Positions 1-9,924 of a DNA stretch of 28,595 bases are shown piece after piece. The stretch comes from Reticulitermes lucifugus (taxonomy: Eukaryota > Arthropoda > Insecta > Blattodea > Rhinotermitidae). Numbering within the stretch: the stretch's first letter is position 1; each line of letters starts with the position of its first letter. A program made the translations under genes and the position numbers. The notes beneath the pieces are model-generated. The model did not search any database and was not told where the DNA came from. It saw only the letters and a program-made list of their open reading frames with translations. Location: assembly GCA_026260175.1 (NCBI GenBank), contig JAKCWW010002910.1:23258-51852 (forward strand), written 5' to 3'.

Positions 1-1027
1 CACATTCAAAATTTCTTCTTTTTGCTGATGATATAAAAATTTTTCGTGCTATTAAGTCACTTGATTATTTTACTCAGTTGCAATTAGATATTGATTCCAT
101 ACAACGTTGGTGCATTGCTAACTTCATGAATCTCAATATTAGTAAAACTTGAGCTATTACCTTCTCCAGGAATATTAACACTTTTCTTTTGAAATATAAA
201 CTTGGGGAGTCTTATATTACACATACTGATTGTATTAAGGATTTGGGAGTTTTTATTGATTCCAAATTATACTTTCACTCTCACATTGATTATATTTGTT
301 CTCAATCTATTAAGCTTTTGGGTCTCATTCATAATATTACCTTTTCATTTTCGACTCTTGATAGTTTATTGATTTTATATTTTCCACTTGTTAGACCTAA
401 ATTAGAGTACACATCCATACTATGGAATTCAATTACTTCTACTGATGCTAAAAAGCTTGAGCGCATTCAAAGGAAGTTTGTAGCTCTATGCTATAATCCA
501 TTCCTTTCCCGAGACAGTAATGGTTATAGTTATGCTAATGCTCTTCAAGTACTTAATTCATGTACTTTACACGACAGAAGACATCAACTTGATGCAATTT
601 TTGTTATTAATGTTTTTCTGGGCTCTAAATCTTGTCTGTCTACCATGGACATTATTGGTCTACGAGCACCCACTCAGAACCTCCGAGACTTTCCTTTGTT
701 TCATGTTAGTTCATCCTATAAAAACTGTCCCTCCGGCCGGTGTGCAACTGCCGCAAATTCAGTTTGTAATCAATTGGATGTCTTCAGAAGGCAAACTGTC
801 ACACTTAGTCAGATGTGATATTATTTTACTACATTATTTTAAGGTGTCCTTATTGATTATTTAAGTATATTTTATTTGTTTGTTTTGGTTGTGTTTGTTT
901 CATTTGTGTCCTGTTCATTGTTTGTTGTTATTTGTGTTTGTATGTTGTGCTGTTTCTGTAATTGGCCATCTGGCTGTTGACTCGGCACATTAATAAACTA
1001 GAATTGAATTGAATTATTATTATTATT
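1..1027 (+). mobile_element. 3' end of a non-LTR retrotransposon (LINE), cut by the window edge
   Basis: The unit holds the last part of a reverse transcriptase reading frame (to 818), a 3' UTR of about 200 bp, and a simple-repeat tail made of GAATT-like units followed by ATT units (about 1003-1027). A simple-repeat tail after the RT frame is typical of LINEs. Several insect LINE clades (jockey, CR1-like) share this layout, and the clade cannot be fixed from this fragment. The 5' part lies left of the window. Confidence 0.85.
3..818 (+). pseudogene. Degenerate LINE reverse transcriptase, C-terminal part
   Basis: The frame opens at base 3 and shows the RT catalytic motif FADD (bases 21-32), followed by a region with RWCIANFMNLNISKT and then DLGVFIDSKL and RPKLEYTSILWNS, which are typical of the RT thumb and C-terminal region of jockey/CR1-type LINEs. 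One in-frame TGA (150-152) interrupts it; a CGA-to-TGA change would explain this as CpG decay. The frame then runs open to a TGA at 816-818. In a live element this enzyme copies the element's RNA into DNA at a nicked target. This copy is dead because of the stop and the missing 5' part. It is not a host gene. Confidence 0.85.
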
Positions 1028-1060
1028 ACGATTAAGAGGATTTTCAATTGTGTTAATGGA

Positions 1061-1210
1061 CATATTGGCTGGGGTTCAATTATCTGCAGGGGCAGGACTT
1101 TTAATCATGTTACAGAACATATCAGCTGGGGTTTGATTATCTGCAGGGGCAGGGCTTTAATCATATTACTGGAAAGATTGGCTGGGGTTAGACTATCTGG
1201 AGCGGCAGAA
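1061..1210. repeat. 57-bp tandem repeat, about 2.6 copies
   Basis: The word GGCTGGGGTT (AGCTGGGGTT in copy 2) recurs at 1067, 1124 and 1180, so the period is 56-57 bp. Each unit continues with an ATTATCTGCAGGGGCAGG-like stretch and then TTTAATCAT. Copies 1 and 2 are close; copy 3 is more diverged and partial. It lies directly after the LINE tail. No coding potential is seen. Confidence 0.8.
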
Positions 1211-1280
1211 TTTCTCTCTTTACCATGATATTCAGGACAGCACTAAAGACCATCCAGCCTCCAACCAGGGGCATAGCAGA

Positions 1281-1293
1281 CAGAATGTGATCA
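1281..1293. repeat. Target-site duplication, left, of foldback copy A
   Basis: CAGAATGTGATCA, repeated exactly at 1654-1666 on the other side of the element. Confidence 0.75.
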
Positions 1294-1653
1294 TGATTTT
1301 AGGCTTCCGCCGCGATGTTGATGAAATCTGTGGTCTTCTGGGTTATTACACGGCGTCGTGTGGTAATTATTTACCGACTTCAAGTGTCGCTGCATTCCAG
1401 ACATATTTCTCCCATTATTCTCATCCCTCTGCAGTAGACCATATTGTGACCTTGCATCAACCCCCCCTCATCCTATTGGTTGTTGTCACATCACACGTTT
1501 CCCTACCCCGCTATGCTGCCAAGTTTCTTTGTTATAGGCTTTCTTTCCTACTTGGAATCTTGACCCGTGAAGATGGGACCGACACGTTGTCCCGAAACGT
1601 CGGTAAATAATTACCACACGACGCCGTGTAATAACCCAGAAGACCACAGATTT
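1294..1653 (+). mobile_element. Foldback retroposon, copy A (hammerhead-like core)
   Basis: Two 56-bp arms, 1323-1378 and 1599-1654, are perfect reverse complements. The element is flanked by a 13-bp direct repeat, CAGAATGTGATCA, at 1281-1293 and 1654-1666 (it reaches 16 bp if TGA is shared by element and target). It begins TGATTTTAGGCTTC, a terminus shared with copies B and C. Just before the right arm is a hammerhead-like core: GTGAAGA (1567-1573), T, stem GGGAC (1575-1579) with GTCCC (1589-1593), then GAAAC (1594-1598). The ~200-bp stretch between the arms is not recognised. A minus-strand open frame (1486-1680) across it is a by-product of the palindrome and probably not a real protein. 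The target duplication fits retroposition; a link to Penelope-like elements is inferred. Confidence 0.8.
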
Positions 1654-1666
1654 CAGAATGTGATCA
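1654..1666. repeat. Target-site duplication, right, of foldback copy A
   Basis: Exact match to 1281-1293. Confidence 0.75.
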
Positions 1667-2377
1667 TGACTGACTGCCAACTAGTGCTGAGACCCAGAAT
1701 GTATATCAAGTTTATCTCATCTGCTCTCATTGCACATGCCTCAGACATTAAGGTAAGGTAAGGTATTTTTAACCTCGTAATGGTCATTCAGATTGCTTAG
1801 CACAAACTGCAACACCCAGCACATGTTGTGAAAATCAGATACTCTGAACACACATGTACTTTGAACTCCATGACTCTTTTGTCCTCTGCAATTAAAATTA
1901 CATACTACATGAAGTGAAAATGACAAGCAATGAAGCCACAGTTTTATCTGTCTGTTAATGATTAAAAAATGTTGACAAGGAAAAAGTGATTTTTCTGAAC
2001 AGAATCCTTTATTTTCATCATAAATCATAAGTCATTTACTCCCACAACTGTCAGATGCTACAAAAACAAGGGCTAAAAGCTACCTGGGGAAATCATTCAC
2101 AAAATAATGCTGGATTATATACTGGGCAGAAAATTGTATTTTTCAAAATGTTACCCATTTTCTTACTTCAATAAATTTGCTACTGATTCAGTCTAAATTC
2201 TACTGTCTATTTACACACACAGTAATTTAAAATACTTGCACCTTTTGAGTATTATGCTACAGATTACACATATCCGGAATAAGATTCATACTGTTGTTAT
2301 ATAATACAAACATGAAAACCACCATGAAACAAGCTGTTACTGTACATCGAATCCAGTATTATACAATGAATACAGGG
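1667..2377. other. Unassigned repeat-like DNA with an ACCTT tail
   Basis: At 1750-1764 there are three AAGGT units (ACCTT on the minus strand), a simple tail of the kind found at retroposon 3' ends. If so, a minus-strand retroposon body lies to its right, about 1765-2030, where a 95-codon open minus frame ends within the tail. I do not recognise that frame. The rest to 2377 is AT-rich and shows nothing I can name. Confidence 0.4.
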
Positions 2378-3382
2378 CCCTTATTTTATCTGACCCATAC
2401 TGTTGGTCACTTCCTGTTGGCTCACTATCACTGACTTAGCAGCCCATCCATATGGGCTTCACTGATGTTTGTTACGTATACAGGTGTCAACAGGCAGTCA
2501 TTAGCCATAAAGCAGAACCCTTTGAAGCACTGCATAATTCTGTATGATACATATGCTAAATACAGTTCCTACAAAAAGTTAATTTTGTGAACTAGTACCT
2601 TTGTGGGTGTATGCTGCAGAAACAGACCCCATACTCATTCTGTTCAGTGATGGAGCTTGGTGTCATCTTAGTGGACATGTAAACTCTCAGAATGATAGTA
2701 CTGGTCTGCAGAAAATCTCATGTTAATCCACAGAGTGCCATTATATGACACTAAAGGTGGTGTATGGTGTACTATGAGTGCAACTAAGATTACTGGACCC
2801 ATCTGTCTTCTAAGACCATAAATTCACACTGATCTGTTACACACATTCTGACATCATTTTTTGAACCCCTGTCTGATTATGGGATAATCAATGGCCTCTT
2901 TCAGCATAACATTGCACCAGCAAAAAATTCTATGCTTCATTTAAGGAGTGTTTTTGGTGACAGAATAACAAGCAGGGGACTGTAGTGTCCCCATTTGCCA
3001 AATCTGAAGCTGTGTAATTTTTACTTGTGGGGTATATTAAAGGATAAGTGTAAATTAATAATCATTGCCATGAAGATTATTTGTAAAAAGCATTCAGTAT
3101 GTACTGTCTTCAATTTAACCAGCAATATGTTTTTTGGATGTGATGTGTGTCTGCAACCCAAAGGAAACTATTTCCAGCATCTTCTTTAAATATGGTGAGT
3201 AAAAACCCAACATTAACTGCAATGCAATGAACTAAAACTTTCCAGTTCCTTCTTTAAATTCAGTGATTAAAAAATCTAATATTAACTGCAGTACACTGAA
3301 CTACAGTGTGTCGACCCTGAGTCACAGCAAGTTAGAACAGCGGCAGGAAGTGACCAATGATATGGGTCAAATAAAATAATGA
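2378..3382 (+). mobile_element. Mariner/Tc1-type DNA transposon remnant, about 1 kb
   Basis: The ends form inverted repeats. TTATTTTATCTGACCCATA begins at 2381, and the reverse complement of the right end (about 3340-3379) reads TTATTTTATTTGACCCATA, with GGTCACTTCCTG continuing the match on both sides. Inside are plus-strand remains of a mariner-type transposase. Target duplications could not be set with confidence, so the outer ends are approximate by a few bases. It lies downstream of the GID4 stop and could be within its 3' UTR or just beyond it. Confidence 0.85.
2880..3189 (+). pseudogene. Degenerate mariner-type transposase, C-terminal part
   Basis: The frame 2995-3189 reads PNLKLCNFYLWGILKDK, matching the mariner/IS630 pattern PDLxPCDFYLWGxLKDKV that carries the last catalytic acidic residue. 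Here that residue (D in the PCDFYLWG pattern) is replaced by N. It ends with NMFFGCDVCLQPKGNYFQHL, the usual mariner C-terminus (cysteines and FxHLL). Just upstream, in other frames, are remains of the QDNAPAH-type segment. Frame breaks and the lost acidic residue make it inactive. Confidence 0.8.
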
Positions 3383-3716
3383 CCACATTTAACTCATTAT
3401 TTTCTTTGACATTTTGATTTCAAAGAAACAAATTAAACTTAAGAAATGTTAATTAAAAAATAAAAACTCACAACAGCTCCCTAATCTCCTAACACGAAAA
3501 TTACAAAACGCTTTCATGCTTTGTAGTCAATAAATGTACTTATCCAAAAGGGGTTTGCAAAGGAACATCGCATTCCATTTTATTCTCATTTCACTTAATC
3601 ATCACTGACCAAAGTATGGTTGCTTCTGCATCATGTGACACAAAATTAAGTCCAGATTTGTAACAGGTGTTAAAGTGTATCTTGACATAGAAAATTCCAA
3701 TGCCAATACTCCACTT
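3383..3716 (-). other. GID4: Probable GID4 3' UTR
   Basis: This non-coding stretch lies directly downstream of the GID4 stop codon. On the minus strand an AATAAA signal is present at 3578-3583, about 135 bp beyond the stop. The true cleavage site cannot be read from the sequence. Confidence 0.45.
3578..3583 (-). terminator. GID4: Candidate polyadenylation signal of GID4
   Basis: AATAAA on the minus strand (TTTATT on plus), the first canonical signal after the stop codon at 3717-3719. More signals occur further downstream, so use of this one is an inference. Confidence 0.4.
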
Positions 3717-6700
3717 TCATCTGAACTCATAGATCTGTATGCTGTGTTCTGGAACATGACTTAACGTCAGTGACTGATACCTGAAAAAGTTAATTACATT
3801 AGAAGTTCATACGTAACCATGCATGACACTGTTACAGTAAAGCCAAAATCCTAGAGGTGCAAAATTTTGTATTTCAGCAATCTCCCCAGCTGGTTTTGCA
3901 CTGTGTTAGTCTTTCAGATTAATCTAAGAAAAATTTCAACATTTAAAAATATTTGGCAGCATGATGAATAGAAAAATTTAACAGTGACAGATGTTCATAA
4001 TTAAGTTATACAAAAATCTTACTTGGGGGGGGGGGACAATACATTTGTCTATACTGCTTAGAATCTCTGAGCAAAACTACTTGTCCTATGCATGTCTACA
4101 GCCAAGTCTATTCATTAATGTGTCTGACGATGGTCAATTACAATAAATATGACAATTATTTTGGACACTGTCCATTATCTTGGGGTTTTCCAAATACATT
4201 TCACAAACTGGAATGCACCCCTCAACCACTGGATGCTGAAAGAAGCTTTGGCCAGTGTACATATACCGCCCATGACAAATTATCAGCAGGAGATAAGAAT
4301 AGAAAAATTGCCAATAAAAATTACAGGGATCATGGTATATCTGAAAAATTCAGATGGATTGCAATAGATATGATTGTTTTCAAAACTAACCATACACTCT
4401 GTGGTTAACATGTTAATACTAGACCTGATCAGGATCTTTATGATTTGCAGCACTGTCTACAGCATTCCTTGTGAATGTGGTAGGAATGCCCCTGATGGAA
4501 CAGGTAGACCATTTCAGGTGCATCTCAGTGAACACCATAATAATCATAAACAGGGGCTGATGGGAATATCAAAACTAGCCCACCATGTGCATGAATAAGC
4601 TGGAATGATGCTAGTCTTGCATACCAAATAAAATTATGAATGTAGAACATACAAACAATAGTACCACACTGCTTGTGTGACTATCTTAGAAGCCAGCCTG
4701 TTCTGGAAGCTTCCCCAATTTGGATTCTGCTTATCAGTGAGAAAGTTCAAAAGTTACAGAGCAATTTGATTTAACCTGCCTCTTTCTGCATCATACTGAT
4801 CAATCAGGTCATCCTGTATAATTGCAAATTTTGTTTTCCATTTCCATTTCATTCTTATTTTGTACGTGTTTCTAGTGTCTGATGGATTTTAACTCTACCT
4901 ATGAAGGTACCCGAGTTTCATTTTTTTGTAGTCTTTATACGATTTTCACTAGAAAGTTTTCTCTTCTTGCTTCCTGCTGATGATATCTGATGCTAGCACT
5001 ATGCACACTCTGGAAAACACCTTTCAGTGTCCAGGGATTGAGGATAGCTCTTTTTAAAGGTCCCAACCAAGCAAGAACCTGCATACCCAATAATTAAAAC
5101 ACATCCACTTTGCAAAATGTGTTGGAAAACCTCAAGACTGTGGACAATGTCCAAAATAATAGTCACGTTTATTACACATGCATCAGTTAACATAAGAATG
5201 GCCCTTTAAAATGACCCACACTAAAGTAGCCAGCAATATTCTATAATACATACGCCCAGTCACTGACCAAAATATATATTTCACTCAGCTGTCTCTATTC
5301 CACCATTCTAGAGGTAGAATGGTGCAGTCAGTGGCACCATTTGGTGTATCTAACAAAAATATCAGCTGCTTAAAATAAAAATCAGTTATGTTGGCATGAC
5401 TACAACTTGTATTTAAATTTTGAAAAAGACAGAAGTTTGCCATTTACTAATGATATATGATATACATATATATGCCTACTACACACCAGAGCTGGGGTTG
5501 GTACAGCTTATCACATAGTTTACAGTCGTACCATTCCGAACTCCTATGGTAATAGTAGCCTTCAATTGTAGCTGCAGATTTCTGAAAGCAGATGTAGTAA
5601 AAGCCTGCAAATGATGCTCCATTAATATCCTTGATTGTGTGGTCAGGAACAAGAAAATGCTCTTTCCACCTCATAAAGACGTAGTCTGTTGTTTTCAGGC
5701 CTTCATAGTCAAAACTGTCAGAATTGAATGTTTTTGCATACTGGTAGAAGGATCCAAATTTGCTCTGTTAGAAACAAAGTTGCAAGATTAAAACAGAACA
5801 GTAATAAATAAAAATTAAAATTCTTTTCAACAGTTCCCACTTGCACTTTATGACTCTTCACTGTAGTTCATTAGAAACAGGATATTACCCAAAAAAGGGG
5901 AATTTGCAGAATTTGTAGTTTTCACAATGTCTATACTAAAGGCAATACTCTGTTCTTTCTGTATGTACTTATATCATTTTTATCCCAATCTGCTAACTTT
6001 TAGAACAGTGAGGGATAAAAATATGTGTGAATTTTTTATCAGATATATCAGAATAGGAAGACTTCCTGCTGAAAAAGTGTTTTGCTACAGATTGACAACT
6101 CACTCACTTTGTCCACAGTTCAAAATGATCACTACAACATGTAAAACAGCAAACTTACATAAGGTATTTATATGAGAAAGAGATATAGCAGGATTACATC
6201 CACAAAGTCTTCATCATTTTGCATGACAACCTTCAGTGCAAGTCTCACAAATCGTATGGTCCTCCTACCTCAATCACATGACTGCAGTGGGTATGTAAAC
6301 AGACAAATACTGGCACATCCACTGTTCCAACTGCAGAAACACACTGATCTATGCGCTCATGACTTTGTGCCCTCTCCCAACCTATGACATCAGTCTAGGC
6401 CCCTAACATTACCTGTGCCTGAAGCTGGCGACTTTGTGGAATTACTCCTGCTATACAGGCAGGTCTTGTTTTACGTCAGGGTCACGTTCCTGAAAAACGT
6501 TGCGCAAATCGAACACAAAATTCCCATTTAAAACAGTATATTTCCTGGGGGTTAGGGGGTTGAGAACCTCATTCTATATAGTGTATGACTAAACCACTAG
6601 TGGACATACGGACCTGTCGAGTATATATGTACTGTATTTACAGTATACATACATTTCTATACAGTATACATACATTTCTATACAATATATTTATTTATTT

Positions 6701-9575
6701 CTAAAGCAATAAAAAGTAAGAGACTCACATCCATAGGTTTGGTATTGTTTATTCCGACAGGACTGTGGTAGTCTTACTACACAAACAAACACTTTAGTTC
6801 CTGACTTAGCACTTTGTTTAATTCTATCAGCATTATCACGAATTGTACGTATGCTACTATGAGCGAGTCTAACATTATGGCATATGTCAACAATTCGTTT
6901 ACCTTTTTCCATTCGGTTTATCACGCCTAATATCTCTTCAACACCAATTGTCTTTCACCAATTTTTCACTTGGATTGCACTAGGTGGTGTAGATTTATGT
7001 TTCTCCCTCATGTTGGCAGGAAAAGCCAATGCTGTTGAAGAGGAAACTAAATGAGCCACGTGATTATATCACCAATGTAATCAATCCATACACGTGACTG
7101 ATGATGTGACAGTGACGTCACTTTCTGCTAGCTTCCTACAGAAGATACGGGCGGCCACGGATTGTCTGTGCCAAATCGCATTAAACCGAAAATTACTGCG
7201 TAAACTTGAAAAAGTGGTTTAAATTTTCAAGTCGCGTTAAAATGAAATTGCGCAAAAAGAAATTGTGTAAAATGAGACCTGCCTGTACACTGTTCCCAAA
7301 AGTCTTCCTTATTGGTCTATATAGCTTATAATACAGAATGGTTTGTACAGTGTTGTACCATGACAATGAAAACATTCATTATTTTAGCCTCCGGCATTAA
7401 AACGTGTGTATATATCACTAAAGTGCATAAAGAAATGGGACGTCTGCATTTCTGATATTGTTTCTTACAAGCAGAATGCCCTATCCAACCCTTTCCATAC
7501 TTTCTATTTCAAAAAACTTCCTCTGATGGTATTTTCCATAATAACATATAATTTCCATCAGTGCAAAGACACAAAATGTTAGCTTTAACTACTCAAAAAT
7601 AGAAGAAGATGTTGCCTTTATTGATTTCATCATACAACAAACATGTTTTGATTGTTTTTCAGCAAGATATCTATTGCACAGCATGGAAAAAAACAGTTAA
7701 AACTAGTTCAACTGAATGATTACCTGAAAGTTTACAATGTCAAGGTCTTGTACTAGGTACCCTGTCAAATCTGCAAATTTTATCAATGGGATAACATAGA
7801 CATGATTTCTAAATATGCAGGATATGGTTCCACCTGTGTGTGCAACATTACTCTCCATTTTTTCTAAGTCATTTGATATAAATGTATCAGCTGGGACAGA
7901 ATTTAAAATGATTCATTTACAGTCATTAGCCTTTAGTGTACAGCCCTTTAAATGTCAGGTTTTCAGTTGTGGTCAAAACACCATTCAATTTAAACACCCA
8001 CTGTGGGACAGGGTTTTCTTGTTTGGACCAAAAGGTTGTACAATCCTTGGAACAACATTGTCCTGCTCATCCATTAAATTTAGATTCATAAGCAAGGTTG
8101 CAATAAACCAGTCCTTTATGACTAGTGACAAAAGAGACCATTGAGCGGACATACTATCCTGCGAAAAGCAGTTCCAACTGCTACACACAGATGCATCTGT
8201 ATGGGTTCATGTGGAGAATATTACACTGGAACTCTGAGGACATGTACCTGACATTCTGTACAGTACTACAACTATGTGCACCTTGATTTGAGTTTATTAG
8301 TTGTGTTCCATCCTCATATTGTTTATTTTGTTCACTGTGTGGATTTATGCTCAGAAGGAAAATGTATTAATCATTACATGGCATGTCACAAAGAATGTTT
8401 TGATTTCTTTTACTTTGTCACTCTTAACTCTCTATCTCATGTCAGTTTACATCACAATAATTCATTTCAACGAATACAACCAACCATATTGGTAGCCTTC
8501 ACTTCAATTCTATCCTCTTGTTCCCAATAGTGTCACCTTTCTCAGCAGTCTGTAATATATCACTTTGGTATAATTAGGTTGCATTATTTGCTTCAGGATT
8601 GTGCTTCTGGTATAACACAACAAATATGGGACATTTACATGTCTGTCCATGCTAATCTATCATGAAATTTGGTTGTCACCATAGCACAGCACAGCCTCAG
8701 GAAATGGAGGAGAAGTGTGGATATACTGAATGAACAGTCATTCACAGCCAAAAAGGAGTGATCCTCCAATTTCAAAGTAAAATGGTGGCCAAATAACAAC
8801 TATTAGGTATGTTCCTAGCAACTGTGGGTTTGGTTACTGTAGTTTATATTGGTATATCTTTTAAAATCTGTATGCGAAATGGACGAATTGATATGACAGT
8901 TATATGATGTGATGGAGAATATGCATCTTAACCTACATTTCATCCACCTGGTATCTCAAACCAGCACCTAACTTCAGCTTACATAACTTGGAAGATGTTT
9001 ATCCTACAGAAAAATATGGAATGTGAAACTACACGAACGGCCTTATTTCAGTAGCAGCTGCTAAAGAAAAATACACAGTGATCAAATGTGACTTCGTCTG
9101 ACGGTTTCCATTCCACAGCAAAGTATTCCATTTCTTGTGTACAAAAATTCACATCACTGCATTGGCTTACCCAGTGCTTCTTATCTACGTCTTCATCTGC
9201 ATCCCACTTTCTTGTTAAGAACGGATATTTTTTACTAATAATTTCGCCATCAAAAAATGTCGTAAGCGTTGGGAATTCTTCTGTCAGTCCTTTTATCTTG
9301 AGGTATCCGCACAGATACGAATTTTCTTCGTCCACATGCTGAAATAGAAGATTACTGCACTTAATTGTCTTTTTGGCTTCCGTGCTCACATGAAAATATC
9401 GCACTCAGACTAAATACGACAAACTAACCTGCAACACTACTTCAACTTCGTAGCTATTTCCTTTAGACTTCTGGTGGCCCTGAAACTTTGAACCATTATA
9501 CAGTAAGGACCGTGTGACACCTGGTTGCTTAGAATTTGCCGGGGGCGGCGGAACTACATCTACTTTAACCGGCAT
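3717..9575 (-). CDS. GID4: GID4, substrate receptor of the CTLH/GID E3 ubiquitin ligase
   Basis: Coding exons in gene order are 9575-9429, 9338-9171, 5764-5532 and 3780-3717. All introns are GT-AG and the frame holds throughout, giving 203 residues. GID4 is the cytoplasmic beta-barrel receptor that presents proteins with an N-terminal proline to the CTLH ubiquitin ligase; yeast Gid4 targets gluconeogenic enzymes. The sequence shows [64 protein letters not shown] and the terminal [18 protein letters not shown]. By alignment from memory to human GID4, the degron-contacting Glu237, Tyr258 and Tyr273 correspond to E140, Y161 and Y176, all kept. The start at 9575 has A at -3. An in-frame ATG at 9605 would add ten residues in a poorer context. 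Exon 3 ends at a weak donor (GTACGA), yet joining it to 3780 restores the conserved SSEWYQSL. Intron 2 is 3.4 kb and intron 3 is 1.75 kb, both with transposon remnants. The N-terminus is shorter than in human (300 aa). Confidence 0.96.
4119..5190. mobile_element. Penelope-like element remnant with inverted flanks, in GID4 intron 3
   Basis: A decayed GIY-YIG endonuclease frame (plus, 4430-4745) lies between two related stretches in opposite orientation. These are 4119-4325 on plus and about 5190-4935 on minus. Both contain a stretch near ATTATTTTGGACA(C/T)TGTCCA, then a GGTTTTCCAA-like stretch, and later TATCAGCAGGA or TATCATCAGCAGGA. Penelope-like elements often sit as complex tandem or inverted copies, so this looks like two partial copies back to back. 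The minus-strand reading around 4999-5193 is the mirror of the plus copy and not a separate gene. Outer limits are approximate. Confidence 0.6.
4430..4745 (+). pseudogene. Degenerate GIY-YIG endonuclease domain of a Penelope-like element
   Basis: The frame reads [10 protein letters not shown], then [12 protein letters not shown], then [13 protein letters not shown] before a stop at 4596-4598. The family pattern is YxIPCECGxxYIGETGRPxxxRxxEH; the first tyrosine, the cysteine pair and TGRP are kept, but the central YIG is replaced by APD. After the stop, the other frames still carry an [15 protein letters not shown] tail, matching the end of the domain. In intact elements this domain nicks target DNA for RT-primed insertion. 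Stops and the lost YIG make it dead. Confidence 0.7.
5301..5324. repeat. Small perfect hairpin in GID4 intron 3
   Basis: CACCATTCTA (5301-5310) is followed by a 4-base loop and then by its exact reverse complement (5315-5324). No function is assigned. Confidence 0.6.
5765..6455. other. GID4 intron 2, 3' part: nothing recognised
   Basis: AT-rich intronic DNA between GID4 exon 3 and the pogo/Tigger element. Short open frames (5927-6175, 6172-6387) match no family I know and look like chance. Confidence 0.5.
6456..7285 (-). mobile_element. pogo/Tigger-type DNA transposon remnant, 830 bp, in GID4 intron 2
   Basis: The ends are CAGGCAGGTCTTGTTTTAC on the left and, read inward from the right, CAGGCAGGTCTCATTTTAC. 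A TA dinucleotide flanks each end (6454-6455 and 7286-7287), the target duplication of the Tc1/mariner/pogo superfamily. Inside, on the minus strand, is the start of a pogo-type transposase. At 830 bp it is far shorter than a complete Tigger (over 2 kb), so most of the transposase is deleted. Confidence 0.88.
6730..7011 (-). pseudogene. pogo/Tigger transposase, N-terminal CENP-B-like DNA-binding part
   Basis: From an ATG at 7011 the frame reads [17 protein letters not shown], meets one TGA, then continues with [33 protein letters not shown] and SAKSGTKV. This matches the helix-turn-helix start of Tigger/jerky/CENP-B transposases (ExGKRxx[18 protein letters not shown]). The DDE catalytic part is absent. 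It is dead. Confidence 0.8.
7286..9170. other. GID4 intron 2, 5' part: mostly unrecognised
   Basis: At 7985-8188 on the minus strand a 67-codon open frame reads [18 protein letters not shown] and then [10 protein letters not shown]. It looks like a fragment of a longer, decayed coding sequence, perhaps from a mobile element, but I cannot name the family. The remainder, 8190-9170, shows no gene. Confidence 0.4.
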
Positions 9576-9924
9576 TATGTCATTTATACTGACGAATGGA
9601 AACACCTCTATATTTCCACAACTTCAAAATTTGTACACTAATCCTACAAAAGATGGCCGTATTCCACTAAATCTCAAACCCCAAGTCATGATGAGTCCCA
9701 ACCCGGCGCGACTTTTAAATTATCAGCCTCAAACCCAGACGCAGTTGTCAAATGCGTATATCTACAACGGATTTATATGTTATTATTACTTTACAATTTA
9801 TAGCGTTTATTTTCCGAATTTCACAATGCTTTCATCTTTTCAGATATGCTGTACAGTGCTGAAGTTTTTGTTAAAACAAGGTAACTAAGATATCTCACAG
9901 AATACCACACAGTAGATTACAGTC
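9576..9924. promoter_or_regulatory. Divergent (bidirectional) promoter region between GID4 and KCTD5
   Basis: The two start codons lie head to head with 349 bp between them, so both promoters and 5' UTRs must fit here or in upstream non-coding exons. AAGATGGCC at 9650-9658 resembles the YY1/Pho motif common in broadly active promoters. The sequence around the KCTD5 ATG (CATGGCGG) is similar. No obvious TATA box is seen at a fixed distance from either start. Shared regulation is inferred from spacing. Confidence 0.6.

Noticed and set aside
5447..5531. Taking exon 3 of GID4 as the terminal exon
   Set aside because: The residues after SSE diverge from the conserved end, whereas the exon at 3717-3780 restores it exactly in frame; kept only as a possible isoform.
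9088..9342. 84-codon plus-strand frame
   Set aside because: Antisense shadow of GID4 exon 2.
9514..9888. 124-codon plus-strand open frame upstream of KCTD5
   Set aside because: It runs antisense over GID4 exon 1 and through the shared promoter, and has no recognisable motif.
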